From Methanothrix sp. (GTDB lineage Archaea; Halobacteriota; Methanosarcinia; Methanotrichales; Methanotrichaceae), in assembly GCA_025361645.1 (NCBI GenBank), contig JANYKI010000029.1:1-34708 (forward strand): a stretch of 34,708 bases of DNA. The letters are read 5' to 3'. The notes under the pieces are model-generated. The model made no database searches. It was not told the origin of the DNA and saw nothing but the letters and a program-made list of their open reading frames with translations. Below, in pieces: positions 7,699 through 15,639 of the stretch. The translations under genes and the position numbers were made by a program. Every line of letters starts with the position of its first letter. The first letter of the stretch is position 1.

Positions 7699-9163
7699 TC
7701 GCGGCAGATCTTCTCCAGCCCCTGCAACTCATCCGCATCCCCTAGGGAAGCGTTGAGCCTGAAGCCTTCAATCACAGGCTCAAGAATGCTGTATTTCCCT
7801 CCACTTTTATGCGCACCTCTGATCTTAAGGTTCAGGATAACCTCTGCATTTGATATCTTGCCGAATTCTTCTCTATATTTCCGTGGCCCCACGACGCCCG
7901 CACGACCAGGGCCGCGAGATTATGCTCGGCTCTAATGATGAAATCCTGCTCGGCAACTATGCCGGGGCGATAGGCGGCCTGAAGATCTCGCTCTAGCAAT
8001 GCCCTGGCTCCGTCAATCTCTGCCTTGCTCCGAAATTCATCTACGGCGCCTTTATCCATAAGGACTTCTTCATAGGCCGGAGATATTCCCTGAAAAGGCA
8101 TGGCTTTGGGCTCGCCAAGTATTGATAAAAGCCTCTTTCGTCGATCCTGATAAGGCATACTGCAAATGTCTTCTCCTTGCAGGGCGATGAGGTCATAGGC
8201 CAGGAGAGCTGGATGAATGTTGCTTTTTCGAGAGAGGCGACGGCGATTGATATACCTTAGCATTTCTGCCTGGCTGCAAATCCCTTTCTTCTTATCATGA
8301 AAGCCTATAAGGTCGGCATCTGCAACAAAATCCGATTCTATTTTTCCAAGTAACCGAGGTATGTCGTTCAGGACAACTGTGATATTTCGGAGTTGTGATG
8401 TGAAGATCAGAACTTCCTTTTTTATTTTATGAATCTGCACCCTCAAGCCGGGGTATTTAGGTAGAAAGGCACCGGGAATCACGGGCTTGCCGGTGCGAAT
8501 GACCATGAACCGGATTGGGACCTTGGGCTGAATTGCTATCCTCTCCAGCTCCCGGTCGCACGCCAGAGTGGCAATGCTGCCCAGATCCGGCATGAGGCCG
8601 TAAGCACGGCGAATTTTCTTAATGTCGCAGTGCAGTGAGGAAGAGAGTGCGGCAATCATGGTCTTATGCCCGATGCCGGCCTGCATGTTTCGCAGAGCCG
8701 TGCGTGCAATGTACTTTCCTTCCAGGGGCGTGGCTTCCAAAAATAGGCCTCTAAGCAAAGCATTCTTGCGCTGCTCCGATTCCTTGCCGTTCATGGCAGA
8801 GATGTGCCGAAGCTTTTCATAAACCGATAATGCTTCGAGAGGCCCCGGAAAAAGGGAATGCTGCCCTTTCTGCCCCAGCGCCACCTCGGCCACCATCCCC
8901 ATATCACGGTATCTCTCTCGCAGAGAAGGTAGATCTTGGTCAGATACCTCTGTCAATGCCGTCATGAGGGCCTCTGGGCCTATGCCCATCTCCCTTCCCT
9001 CCCAGGGTGGCCACAGTTCCCCTAAAAGCAGCCGCACGACTGGACAGAGCATCTTTGGCGTAGACGTAATCTCAGCCAGAAGGCCCGTCGCCAGATCGAC
9101 CTTGAGGCTACGCGGGGCCTGGGAGATCTCTTGCAAGGCCTGTGCAATTCGAGAATAACGCAT
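7695..9163 (-). pseudogene. decayed ATP-dependent DNA ligase
   Basis: The N-terminal domain is clear (LLRGLFLEATPLEGKYIART at residues 136-155). The adenylation domain follows but its motifs are damaged: motif I, normally KYDG-x-R, reads K236-Y-P-G-L-R; motif III has ADLIGF instead of GEVVA; motif IV reads DGARALLERDL, without the usual EG and Lys; motif V (normally WLKIK) reads DFIIRAE. Right after RASWGHG the frame shifts: the first frame ends at 7832, while the normal ligase C-terminus (ILNLKIRGAHKSGGKYS, then GDADELQGLEKIC) is in another frame ending at 7695. Some 70 residues of the OB domain also appear to be missing. The first frame starts directly after the stop of the upstream gene. 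A ligase-derived non-catalytic protein of 443 residues is an alternative to a pseudogene. Confidence 0.75.
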
Positions 9164-9472
9164 TTACCTCGCGATCTTGATCTTTAACAGATCCTCTGTC
9201 CGCTTGGCCAGATTCTCAATCATGCCGTCCAGCTCTTTTAGAAAAGATTGGGTTTCCTCCGTGGTCACCGCTCCTGGAGCGGAAGCCTTGATTAATCCTT
9301 CCTGTTCTAAAACCCGCAGGGAATAACGTACCTTGTGGCTGGGTATCTTTGTTTCCTCTGCCAGCTTGAGGATGCCTATGGGCTCGTTCTCCACCACTTG
9401 CTTGAGGATGACCAGGTGCCGTTGCAGCATCTCAAGCTCACCGCTCACCTTCTCGGTCAGAATAACTATCAC
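9164..9472 (-). CDS. small winged-helix DNA-binding protein in the ftsZ operon
   Basis: The 102-residue product has a helix-turn-helix/winged-helix core at residues 25-70: ILKQVVENEPIGILKLAEET, then IPSHKVRYSLRVLEQEGLIK. The C-terminal 30 residues form an acidic-basic helix that may dimerise. The start is GTG at 9472, 8 bases after the ftsZ stop; its stop TAA is directly followed by the ATG of the ligase frame. Similar small regulators are annotated as predicted transcriptional regulators in methanogens. Position suggests control of, or co-expression with, cell division, which is inference. Confidence 0.7.
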   Translation of the reverse strand: MIVILTEKVSGELEMLQRHLVILKQVVENEPIGILKLAEETKIPSHKVRYSLRVLEQEGLIKASAPGAVTTEETQSFLKELDGMIENLAKRTEDLLKIKIAR

Positions 9473-9480
9473 ATCCGCTC

Positions 9481-10599
9481 TCAGTAGCGCGCCCGGCGAG
9501 GGAGGAAGTCTATGCCATGTCTGGATGTAACACGCCTGTTCAGGTCCTTTCCCAGTATTTGCGGGGACGATACACCAGTGACCACAAGCATGGTTCGCAG
9601 AGTATGCTCCAGGTTCGGGTCTATCTGCGCTCCCCAGATTATGCGAGCATCAGGATTGATCTTCTGGTAGACCTCATCTACCACAGTTTCGGCATCGGTG
9701 ATGGTCATGTCCGGGCCACCCACCACGTTTACCAGGGCCGAGGTCGCGCCCGATACATCCACATCCAGGAGTGGGCTTCTTAGAGCTTTCCTGACGGAGT
9801 CTCGGGCCTTTTCCTCACCTTCTGCCTCGCCCATGCCGATCATGGCCACGCCGCCGTTGGTCATGACCGTTCTGACATCGGCAAAGTCCAGATTGATCAG
9901 TCCGGGCCGGGTGATCAACTCAGTGATGCCCTTGACGGAGCGCATCAGCACCTCATCGGCGACTTTGAATGCGGCCTGCAAGGGGAGGTTGGGGACCACA
10001 TCTAAGAGTCGGTCATTAGGCACCACAATTACGGTGTCCGAAACCTCTCGCAGTCTTTTCAGGCCGGCTTCGGCATTCTGCATTCTGATGGAGCCTTCTG
10101 CACTGAAGGGGATAGTGACGATGGCAATGGTGAGAGCCCCTGCCTCGCGGGCGGCTTCCGCTACTACGGGGGAGGCTCCTGTGCCCGTGCCACCGCCAAG
10201 TCCACAGGTAACGAAGACCATATCTGCTCCTTCCACGGAGGCTTTAATCTCATCGATATCCTCCAGGGCTGCCTCCTCTCCGATGGCGGGCAGGCTTCCT
10301 GCCCCCAGGCCACGTGTGGTGCGTCTGCCAATGAGGAAACGTCGGTCGGCATTGATGTGCAAAAGATGCTGGGCATCGGTATTGATGGCAAACAGCTCCG
10401 CACCCTGGATGCCGCACTCTGCCAGACGGTCGATAGTATTCGAGCCGCCTCCACCGCATCCTATAACTCGGATAACCGTGGTCAGCTCTTCTAAAACCAT
10501 AACCAGCTCTTCATCGCTCTGGATCATGCTGGAAGGCTTGATCCTGCTCTCGGCCTCAGATCTGCCCAGGGCTTCGTCGATGATGTACTTAATCTCCAT
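9481..10599 (-). CDS. ftsZ: cell division protein FtsZ (FtsZ1 type)
   Basis: The tubulin signature GGGTGTG is at residues 135-141 ([14 protein letters not shown]), the N-terminal GGGGSN phosphate loop at 49-54, and the T7 catalytic loop as [11 protein letters not shown], so a GTP-binding, GTP-hydrolysing FtsZ is expected. The C-terminus ends [11 protein letters not shown], the conserved tail peptide region found in archaeal FtsZ1. It polymerises at mid-cell during division. Length (372 residues) is normal. The ATG directly follows a GAGGGG sequence with almost no spacer, and a TATA box (complement of 10641-10648) lies about 45 bases upstream. It is the first gene of a four-gene minus-strand unit with a winged-helix gene, the ligase remnant and a radical SAM gene. 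Confidence 0.95.
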   Translation of the reverse strand: MEIKYIIDEALGRSEAESRIKPSSMIQSDEELVMVLEELTTVIRVIGCGGGGSNTIDRLAECGIQGAELFAINTDAQHLLHINADRRFLIGRRTTRGLGAGSLPAIGEEAALEDIDEIKASVEGADMVFVTCGLGGGTGTGASPVVAEAAREAGALTIAIVTIPFSAEGSIRMQNAEAGLKRLREVSDTVIVVPNDRLLDVVPNLPLQAAFKVADEVLMRSVKGITELITRPGLINLDFADVRTVMTNGGVAMIGMGEAEGEEKARDSVRKALRSPLLDVDVSGATSALVNVVGGPDMTITDAETVVDEVYQKINPDARIIWGAQIDPNLEHTLRTMLVVTGVSSPQILGKDLNRRVTSRHGIDFLPRRARY

Positions 10600-10640
10600 C
10601 CCCTCTACTTTTGTTCTGCCTTATTCTAGTAATCAATCAG

Positions 10641-10648
10641 TATATAGT
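10641..10648 (-). promoter_or_regulatory. TATA box of the ftsZ operon
   Basis: The minus strand reads AAAAACTATATACTG, a good TATA element preceded by the A-rich stretch expected for the TFB recognition site. Transcription would begin near 10618, giving a leader of about 19 bases. Confidence 0.5.
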
Positions 10649-10681
10649 TTTTGGCATATAGAAAAGAAAATGTTGTGCGGT

Positions 10682-11077
10682 TCAATTGGACCTCAAGGAT
10701 TTGAGCTTTTCAATCTGTCTCATCACCCTTTCGGATTCCTTTGACTTCTCATTCTCCAGGTAATCGACAATTTCAGGAAGGCTTCTATTTAACTTGTAAA
10801 TGCGATATGGTCGTCCCTTTCCTGGATTTTTCTCGTCCCTCTCTGCAATCCAGTCAAGTTTTCGAATCTCCCGCATGGCAATGCTCACTTCCGGTTGGCG
10901 AAGATCCGATCCAATCTCTATCTCGCGGGATGTTGCCTCTTGCATCCCTGCCAGATAGGTCAAAACTTTGGCCACGTTCCTTTTCAGGCCTACCTTCATG
11001 AGTATGGATGCAAATTCATCGCGCTCTACTTTCAGGTCTGAGGCGGTTGATGTAATCAAAGCGGTCACCAGGCGCAT
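10682..11077 (-). CDS. winged-helix transcriptional regulator
   Basis: The core KRNVAKVLTYLAGMQEATSR, EIEIGSDLRQPEVSIAMREI and a wing containing RPYRIYKL form a winged helix of the TrmB/ArsR-like group. The C-terminal 35 residues (EKSKESERVMRQIEKLKSL) are a predicted coiled coil. The open frame extends upstream to 11251, but a strong TATA box on this strand at 11093-11101 places transcription start near 11070, so the far N-terminal residues cannot be translated from it. I use ATG 11077; a leaderless GTG at 11068 fits the box spacing even better. The gene is transcribed toward ftsZ but has its own promoter. The target is not known. Confidence 0.7.
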   Translation of the reverse strand: MRLVTALITSTASDLKVERDEFASILMKVGLKRNVAKVLTYLAGMQEATSREIEIGSDLRQPEVSIAMREIRKLDWIAERDEKNPGKGRPYRIYKLNRSLPEIVDYLENEKSKESERVMRQIEKLKSLRSN

Positions 11078-11092
11078 AAAGAGTGATAACAT

Positions 11093-11101
11093 ATATATAA
11101 G
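11093..11101 (-). promoter_or_regulatory. TATA/BRE promoter of the winged-helix regulator
   Basis: The minus strand reads CGAAACTTATATATATG: an A-rich TFB element followed by a nearly ideal TATA box. It overlaps the upstream part of the longest possible open frame and decides the start codon choice. Confidence 0.6.
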
Positions 11102-11331
11102 TTTCGTCGAAAATAATTCCATTGAGGTGAAAAACCTGGGTGTCTTATTAATTATTTTTTTATATGTATGACATTTCTTTTTATCTCGTTGGGGTACTGG
11201 TGTAGAGAAGACCCCCGACTTCAGGCAGGAGATGAATCGTACCCCTGTCATGATTACTAATTGACTTAATATAGCAGGGAACTGCTCATGTTAAGAACAA
11301 TCGAAGGGTCTACTTCTCCCTGGAGGACTAA

Positions 11332-12177
11332 ATGCACATAATGGAGCTATTAGGCAAATCTCGCGTCAAAGTGGAAGGCGAAAAGGTGCTGGATGCCAGC
11401 GAGCCCATGATTGAATGGTGCCCCCTCTTCGACAAGATCAGGGGCATAAAAAAGGTGACTGCCGAGTCTGCCACCGCAAATATGGAGTTTAGAATAAAAA
11501 ATCACGGTATGTTCTCAGCGCGGCGCAAGCTGCAGATGGGCATCTTCGTGGGCTTTGGGGCCTCCGAGTCCATGATGACCGGCATAAAGACAGGAATTAT
11601 AGACGCCGCAGTTACGGTTTGCGATGGTGCGGGCAGCGTGATAACTGCCAATGCCGATCTGGTTCAGGGCATGGGCGGCTACATCTCCGGACTTGTTAAG
11701 ACCGATCCCATACCTGAGGTAATCGAAGGCATCCGGGCCAGGGATGGGCATGTGCTCTCCCCCCAGGACGGCAAGATCGACCAGATAGAAGGAGCGGCCT
11801 ATGCGGCAGCGGCCGGGTACAAGAAATTTGCCGTTACTGTAGCCGATGCTGTAGCCGCGGAAAAGCTGCGAGAGCTGGAGAAGACGGCAGGAGTTCGGAT
11901 AATGATTGTGGGTGTTCATCTCACCGCTCTAAGCAGAGAAGATGCAACGAGGCTTTTGGCGGTAGCCGATATTGTTACCGCCTGCGCCTCAAAGCACATT
12001 CGTGAGCAGGTAAAGCCTCTGGTGCAGGTGGGAACCGCCGTGCCGCTCTTCGGCCTGACTCGCTGGGGCAAGGAACTGCTGGTGGAGAGGGCCAAGGATG
12101 TAGAACAGCCGCTTCTGATAAACACCATGCCTCTGCCCGTTCTGCCCGAGAAGAAGCAGCCTTCGCCATTGGTTTAA
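11332..12177 (+). CDS. methanogenesis marker protein 8-like (DUF2099)
   Basis: The sequence (IEWCPLFDKIRGI near residue 28, GFGASESMMTGIKTG near residue 75, and DIVTACASKHIREQ near residue 216) agrees with my memory of the DUF2099/methanogenesis marker 8 family, which occurs almost only in methane-metabolising archaea. The biochemical role is not established; conserved Cys residues and phylogenetic distribution suggest a part in cofactor or enzyme maturation for methanogenesis. The ATG has a GGAGGA site 5-6 bases upstream. The gene stands alone, followed immediately by the intact TnpB element, whose left end begins only about 19 bases past its stop codon. Length, 281 residues, suits the family. 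Confidence 0.7.
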   Translation: MHIMELLGKSRVKVEGEKVLDASEPMIEWCPLFDKIRGIKKVTAESATANMEFRIKNHGMFSARRKLQMGIFVGFGASESMMTGIKTGIIDAAVTVCDGAGSVITANADLVQGMGGYISGLVKTDPIPEVIEGIRARDGHVLSPQDGKIDQIEGAAYAAAAGYKKFAVTVADAVAAEKLRELEKTAGVRIMIVGVHLTALSREDATRLLAVADIVTACASKHIREQVKPLVQVGTAVPLFGLTRWGKELLVERAKDVEQPLLINTMPLPVLPEKKQPSPLV

Positions 12178-12204
12178 GAACTCACGATCGATCGTCCAAG
12201 GAGG

Positions 12205-12224
12205 CCCACGAATTTATTCGTGGG
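12205..12224 (+). repeat. left-end hairpin of the intact TnpB element
   Basis: CCCACGAA-TTTA-TTCGTGGG is a perfect 8-bp stem with a TTTA loop and is identical to the hairpin at 13377-13396. It probably marks the left end recognised by the HUH transposase. Confidence 0.75.
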
Positions 12225-12286
12225 AGGAATTGGACACCCCCGGACGTTAAGTATTTATGCCATTGATCATATATGTCTATACTATC

Positions 12287-13399
12287 ATGATGCAAACTCT
12301 CAAAGTCAAAGTTGTAGTTGAACCAGAGCAAGCGAAGGCTCTCCATGAGACTATGCATCAGTTCAATGCTGCTTGCAACTATGTAGCTGAAATTGCTTTT
12401 CAAATGCATACAGCCAATAAAATCAAGTTGCAGCCCATTGTTTATCATGATATCCGTGAGAAGTTTGGTATATCCTCCCAAATGGCAGTTAGAGCCATTT
12501 CTAAAGCTTGCGAAGCCTATAAACGAGATAAGTCTATCAAACCAACCTTTGATCTCAATGGAGCCGTCATCTACGACCAAAGAATCCTCTCTTGGAAAGG
12601 GCTGGATACGGTTTCGTTGTTGACTGTCCATGGTAGGATCAAGGCTCCTGTTAAGATCTGCGATTACCATGCTCCGAGATTGGACAGGATCAGAGGTCAA
12701 GCTGATTTGATTTTCAGAAACAAAGAGTTCTATCTTTGTGTCGTCGTTGAGGTCCCTGAACCTGTCATTATCGTTCCGACGAACGTCCTTGGTGTTGATC
12801 TCGGAATTAAGAATATCGCGGTAGATTCGATGGGTGAAGTATTTTCTGGTGAGAAGATCGAAAAGACCAGAGCCAAACTTGATAATCTCAAAGCTGATCT
12901 TCATAGTTGTGGTACGGATAGTGCCAAAAAACATCTGAATAGACTTTCTGGTCGTGAATCCCGGTTCAAGAGAGACACCAATCATTGCATTTCCAAGAAG
13001 CTTGTCAAGAAAGCCATAGACACCTCTTCTTTGATCGCCCTTGAAGATCTCAAAGGCATCCGAGAGAGGACAACGGTCCAAACTAAGGTTCAGAGACATA
13101 GACATAGCTCTTGGAGTTTTGATCAGCTCAGACAGTTTATCGGCTACAAGGCAGCCATTGCTGGTGTACCAGTTGCTTACATTGATCCTGCTTATACATC
13201 TCAAGAATGTCCGATCTGCCATCAGATCTCTCGATCCAACCGTCATACTCGGGATGAATTTTGCTGTATCTGCTGTGGTTTCTCTGATCCAGCAGACATA
13301 GTTGCAGCTCGGAATATAGCTGCACGGGCATCAGTCAATATGCCCATCGTGGCCCGATTTTTTGCGGAGCCGCAAGCCCACGAATTTATTCGTGGGTAG
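12287..13399 (+). CDS. tnpB: TnpB, RNA-guided DNA endonuclease of an IS605-type element
   Basis: The 370-residue protein has all RuvC-like catalytic residues: D171 (VLGVDLGIKN), E253 (IALEDLKGI) and D337 (DPADIVAARNIA). A zinc ribbon is inserted as C308-x2-C311 and C327-x2-C330. The N-terminal region (residues 1-130) is the usual wedge/REC-like part. TnpB proteins use a right-end-derived RNA to cut DNA at the matching site next to a short adjacent motif, which helps the element stay at its donor site. The start at ATG 12287 is chosen because the decayed copy begins at the equivalent MLQTL; the frame is open to ATG 12257. The stop codon sits inside the right-end hairpin, the usual arrangement when the guide RNA overlaps the gene. 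Confidence 0.9.
   Translation: MMQTLKVKVVVEPEQAKALHETMHQFNAACNYVAEIAFQMHTANKIKLQPIVYHDIREKFGISSQMAVRAISKACEAYKRDKSIKPTFDLNGAVIYDQRILSWKGLDTVSLLTVHGRIKAPVKICDYHAPRLDRIRGQADLIFRNKEFYLCVVVEVPEPVIIVPTNVLGVDLGIKNIAVDSMGEVFSGEKIEKTRAKLDNLKADLHSCGTDSAKKHLNRLSGRESRFKRDTNHCISKKLVKKAIDTSSLIALEDLKGIRERTTVQTKVQRHRHSSWSFDQLRQFIGYKAAIAGVPVAYIDPAYTSQECPICHQISRSNRHTRDEFCCICCGFSDPADIVAARNIAARASVNMPIVARFFAEPQAHEFIRG
13377..13396 (+). repeat. right-end hairpin of the intact TnpB element
   Basis: The same 20-base hairpin as at 12205-12224, here encoding the last residues of TnpB (HEFIRG), followed at once by the stop codon TAG at 13397. It should be part of any guide RNA scaffold. Confidence 0.75.
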
Positions 13400-13404
13400 T
13401 TGAC

Positions 13405-14088
13405 AAAATAGCATAATCCAAGTCTCTGGGCAGGCCAGCGTCGATCCGCAACGCCCTAATCGGCTGGAGCCAACTACCGAAGTGATGGCCTGACCCGCCC
13501 GAAACTCGACATTAAACCGGGCTCGAAGGCGGCACAGAGCGCTGGAATCCCACACAGCGTCCTTTTTACAGGAACCCTTTTCTCATGGGGCCTCGTACTT
13601 GCCTCTCGCCTTCTACTTCTTTCTACTTGCGCCGCAACATGCCCCGACCGTGTATTAGCGTGAGACTCCCGGCAGATTACTGCGCTAATTACAGCGCGCA
13701 ACTTTTTGAGCCAGCCGGAGTTTCAGCCTCACAGACTCGTAACCAAATGCAGTGCCACGAAGGCATGCATCTCCTGTACCAAGGAAAAAGCTTCCTTGTC
13801 ATCAGAGCATTATCGGATACGTTAAGCCCACGGCACGCCCGCCACCCTATCATGGCATGAAGCGACTAATTACTCTTATAATCATTATAGATATTTGTAG
13901 TTGGCGGTAGAGGGCCCGACATAGTACTCTTGCAGTTCAAAGCATATCAAAAAAAGAGTGAGGGATTACAGGTCACCCGCACTACTCGGAGCTAGTATTG
14001 GCACGCATAGCCCAGCTCATTGGCTTCGGTGGTCTTTCCGAGGGCTCCGAGAGCGATGCATTTGATTATGGCTTTCCACAAAAGAAAT
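13405..14088. other. non-coding region with several stable hairpins; possible structured RNA on the minus strand
   Basis: No convincing gene is present. Open frames at 13585-13860 (plus) and 13474-13701 (minus) look like chance frames: both have odd composition and no start signals. The part from 13430 to 13800 is GC-rich and holds clear stems: CCAGCG/CGCTGG (13435-13440 with 13540-13545), GCGCT/AGCGC (13682-13697), ATGCA-TGCC/GGCA-TGCAT with one bulged base (13747-13770), and CAAGGAA/TTCCTTG (13780-13798). On the minus strand the third stem is capped by TTCGT, a UUCG-type loop common in structured RNA. I could not match it to RNase P, SRP or rRNA signature motifs. Confidence 0.35.
13992..14087 (-). 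pseudogene. possible gene remnant, 31-codon fragment
   Basis: The minus strand reads FLLWKAIIKCIALGALGK, then TTEANELGYACQY and a TAG stop. The wording looks protein-like in contrast to its surroundings and codon choice is normal for this genome, but an in-frame stop lies just upstream and there is no start codon. It could be the 3' end of a lost gene, or chance. Confidence 0.2.
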
Positions 14089-14100
14089 AACTATATATTT
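14089..14100 (+). promoter_or_regulatory. TATA box of the PsiE-like gene
   Basis: AACTATATATTT lies about 66 bases before the ATG at 14161 and would place transcription start near 14121. Confidence 0.5.
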
Positions 14101-14160
14101 AACATCTAACATTTTATCGCATGGTACATGTCGCGAGATTGAAGTGATGGGCTCAGATTT

Positions 14161-14568
14161 ATGAAATACCTTGAACGTTTTCAGAATATAATATTGGCCC
14201 TATTGACCTGGACAATGGCACTTGTAACGCTTGTAGCCACTTTAGATGTGATCTACACCCTGGCCAAATACCTAATATTTCCTCCTTTAAGCCTGCAGAC
14301 TGCCGAGCTATTGAGCTTTTTCGGAAGCATCCTATTAGTGCTCATCGGAGTGGAGCTTCTGGAGACCTTCAAGACCTTTCAACAGGATAAGACGGTTAAT
14401 GTCCTGAGTGTATTGCTGGTGGCCTTGATCGTTATGGCCAGAAAAGTCATCATCATGGAGATAAATGACGGTACGAATGATATGGGACTGCTCGGGCTTT
14501 CAGCTATCATAATATCGCTATCTTTGGGGTACTATTTAATCAAGAGAAGCAGATCTCTCGAAAAATGA
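14161..14568 (+). CDS. PsiE-like (phosphate-starvation-inducible E) membrane protein
   Basis: The 135-residue product is a four-helix membrane protein: segments at about 10-34, 46-68, 80-98 and 107-126. The pattern LSFFGSILLVLIGVELLET (residues 51-69) and VARK-like VMARKVIIME (about 91-100) match the PsiE family, named for phosphate-starvation induction in Escherichia coli; its mechanism is unknown. Start at ATG 14161 has no strong ribosome site but lies after a TATA box. The stop is 75 bases before mfnD, which seems to have its own start signals. Whether it responds to phosphate here cannot be seen. Confidence 0.7.
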   Translation: MKYLERFQNIILALLTWTMALVTLVATLDVIYTLAKYLIFPPLSLQTAELLSFFGSILLVLIGVELLETFKTFQQDKTVNVLSVLLVALIVMARKVIIMEINDGTNDMGLLGLSAIIISLSLGYYLIKRSRSLEK

Positions 14569-14642
14569 TCGAGAAATTGCATTTTTTTTTAACAGCGCAT
14601 ATACAGCTTAGGATTAAGTACATTTGGGCCGCAATTGTACCC

Positions 14643-15551
14643 ATGAAGATTCTTATTGCCGAGTACGCCTCCGCTCTTGGCCTTTGCGGGACATGCGAGC
14701 TGGAGGGGCGGGCCATGCTGGCCACCCTGGCGAGCAGCTTCGAGAAAGCCGGGCATGAGGTGCTCTATCCCACATGCGGGCCAGTCGTAGAAGCGGGCCG
14801 GCCCATTCTCATGAAGGGAGAAGAGGAGTTTGAAGGCGTCCTGGACGGCAAGGCGGACGCCGGTCTCTTGATCGCGCCGGACGGCCTGCAGTCGCATCTT
14901 TTGGAGATCCTGGAGAAAAACACTGTGAACCTGGGGGCAAGTCCCGACGCGGCGCGGCTATGCGCCGACAAGCTGCTCTGCACCCGGGCACTGGCGCAGG
15001 CGGGCGTTCCCGTGGCCGAGATCGTGGACAGGCCCGATCCTGTGGAGCAGGGTTGCCATCGCTATGTGGTAAAGCCGCGCACGGGCTGCGGCTCAGAGGG
15101 CGTGCGCGTCACCTCTTTTGCCCGGGCGGGTTTCGGGGAGATCGTCACTCGCTACCATGAGGGGCTGCATCTGTCCGCCAGCTTCATCGTGGGGGTTGAG
15201 GGCTTTTTGCCGCTTACCATCAACCGTCAGCTCATCGACTTTCAGGGAGAGGGCATGAGCTATCAGGGAAGCCAGGTGCCCTACAACACGCCTCGCGCCG
15301 ATGAGATCTGGGCTGAAGCGAGAAAGGCGGCTGTGGCGCTGGGGCTCTCCGGGTATGCAGGAATCGACTTTGTGTTGGGGGAACGACCTATGGCAGTGGA
15401 TGTGAACGCCCGGCCAACCACGTCCATCATCGGCATTGCCAGGGTGATGAAGGAGGAGATAGGGGAGCTGATCCTTGGGGCGAGGTTTGGAGGGATGGCA
15501 AAGAAGGTGACGCTGGAAGGGGTGTGGACGTTTCGGAAGGAGGATCTCTAA
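14643..15551 (+). CDS. mfnD: tyramine--L-glutamate ligase (methanofuran biosynthesis), ATP-grasp
   Basis: MfnD joins glutamate to tyramine with ATP in the building of the methanofuran side chain. The 302-residue product has the family start MKILIAEYASALGLCGT, an ATP-grasp core with YVVKPRTGCGSEGVRV (about residues 140-155), and the metal-binding end AGIDFVLGERPMAVDVNARP followed by TTSIIGI. The frame is open to 14565, but the residues before 14643 look non-coding; a weak TATA-like ATTAAGTA (14613-14620) lies 26 bases before the ATG and there is no Shine-Dalgarno site, so the transcript may be leaderless. Other ATP-grasp ligases are less likely given the start and end motifs. Confidence 0.85.
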   Translation: MKILIAEYASALGLCGTCELEGRAMLATLASSFEKAGHEVLYPTCGPVVEAGRPILMKGEEEFEGVLDGKADAGLLIAPDGLQSHLLEILEKNTVNLGASPDAARLCADKLLCTRALAQAGVPVAEIVDRPDPVEQGCHRYVVKPRTGCGSEGVRVTSFARAGFGEIVTRYHEGLHLSASFIVGVEGFLPLTINRQLIDFQGEGMSYQGSQVPYNTPRADEIWAEARKAAVALGLSGYAGIDFVLGERPMAVDVNARPTTSIIGIARVMKEEIGELILGARFGGMAKKVTLEGVWTFRKEDL

Positions 15552-15639
15552 AATGCAAAAGATCATATTGCCTACATAAGATCCATATGAACGTACGTCT
15601 TTTTATTTGTTTGATCACAGGTACTCTCTAGTGGAGGAA

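Larger units (their letters stand above)
12196..13404 (+). mobile_element. IS605/IS1341-type TnpB-only element, intact copy
   Basis: The element runs from CCAAGGAG (12196-12203) to TAGTTGAC (13397-13404), ends inferred from the sequences shared with the copy at 4509-5711. It carries an uninterrupted tnpB and no tnpA, so movement would need a transposase from elsewhere. Identical 20-base hairpins mark both ends (12205-12224 and 13377-13396). In related elements the right end and the 3' part of tnpB are transcribed as the guide (omega) RNA; the guide would be read from the flank starting at 13405. That is established for other TnpB systems and inferred here. The insertion lies directly behind the marker 8 gene. 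Confidence 0.8.

Noticed and set aside
9698-10744. Plus-strand open frame of 348 codons
   Set aside because: It is the antisense shadow of ftsZ, Ser/Thr/Pro-rich with no domain.
12182-13246. Minus-strand open frame of 354 codons
   Set aside because: Antisense to the intact tnpB, which has all catalytic motifs.
13585-13860. Plus-strand open frame of 91 codons behind the TnpB element
   Set aside because: No ribosome site, odd composition, and it covers three stable hairpins, so non-coding DNA is more likely.
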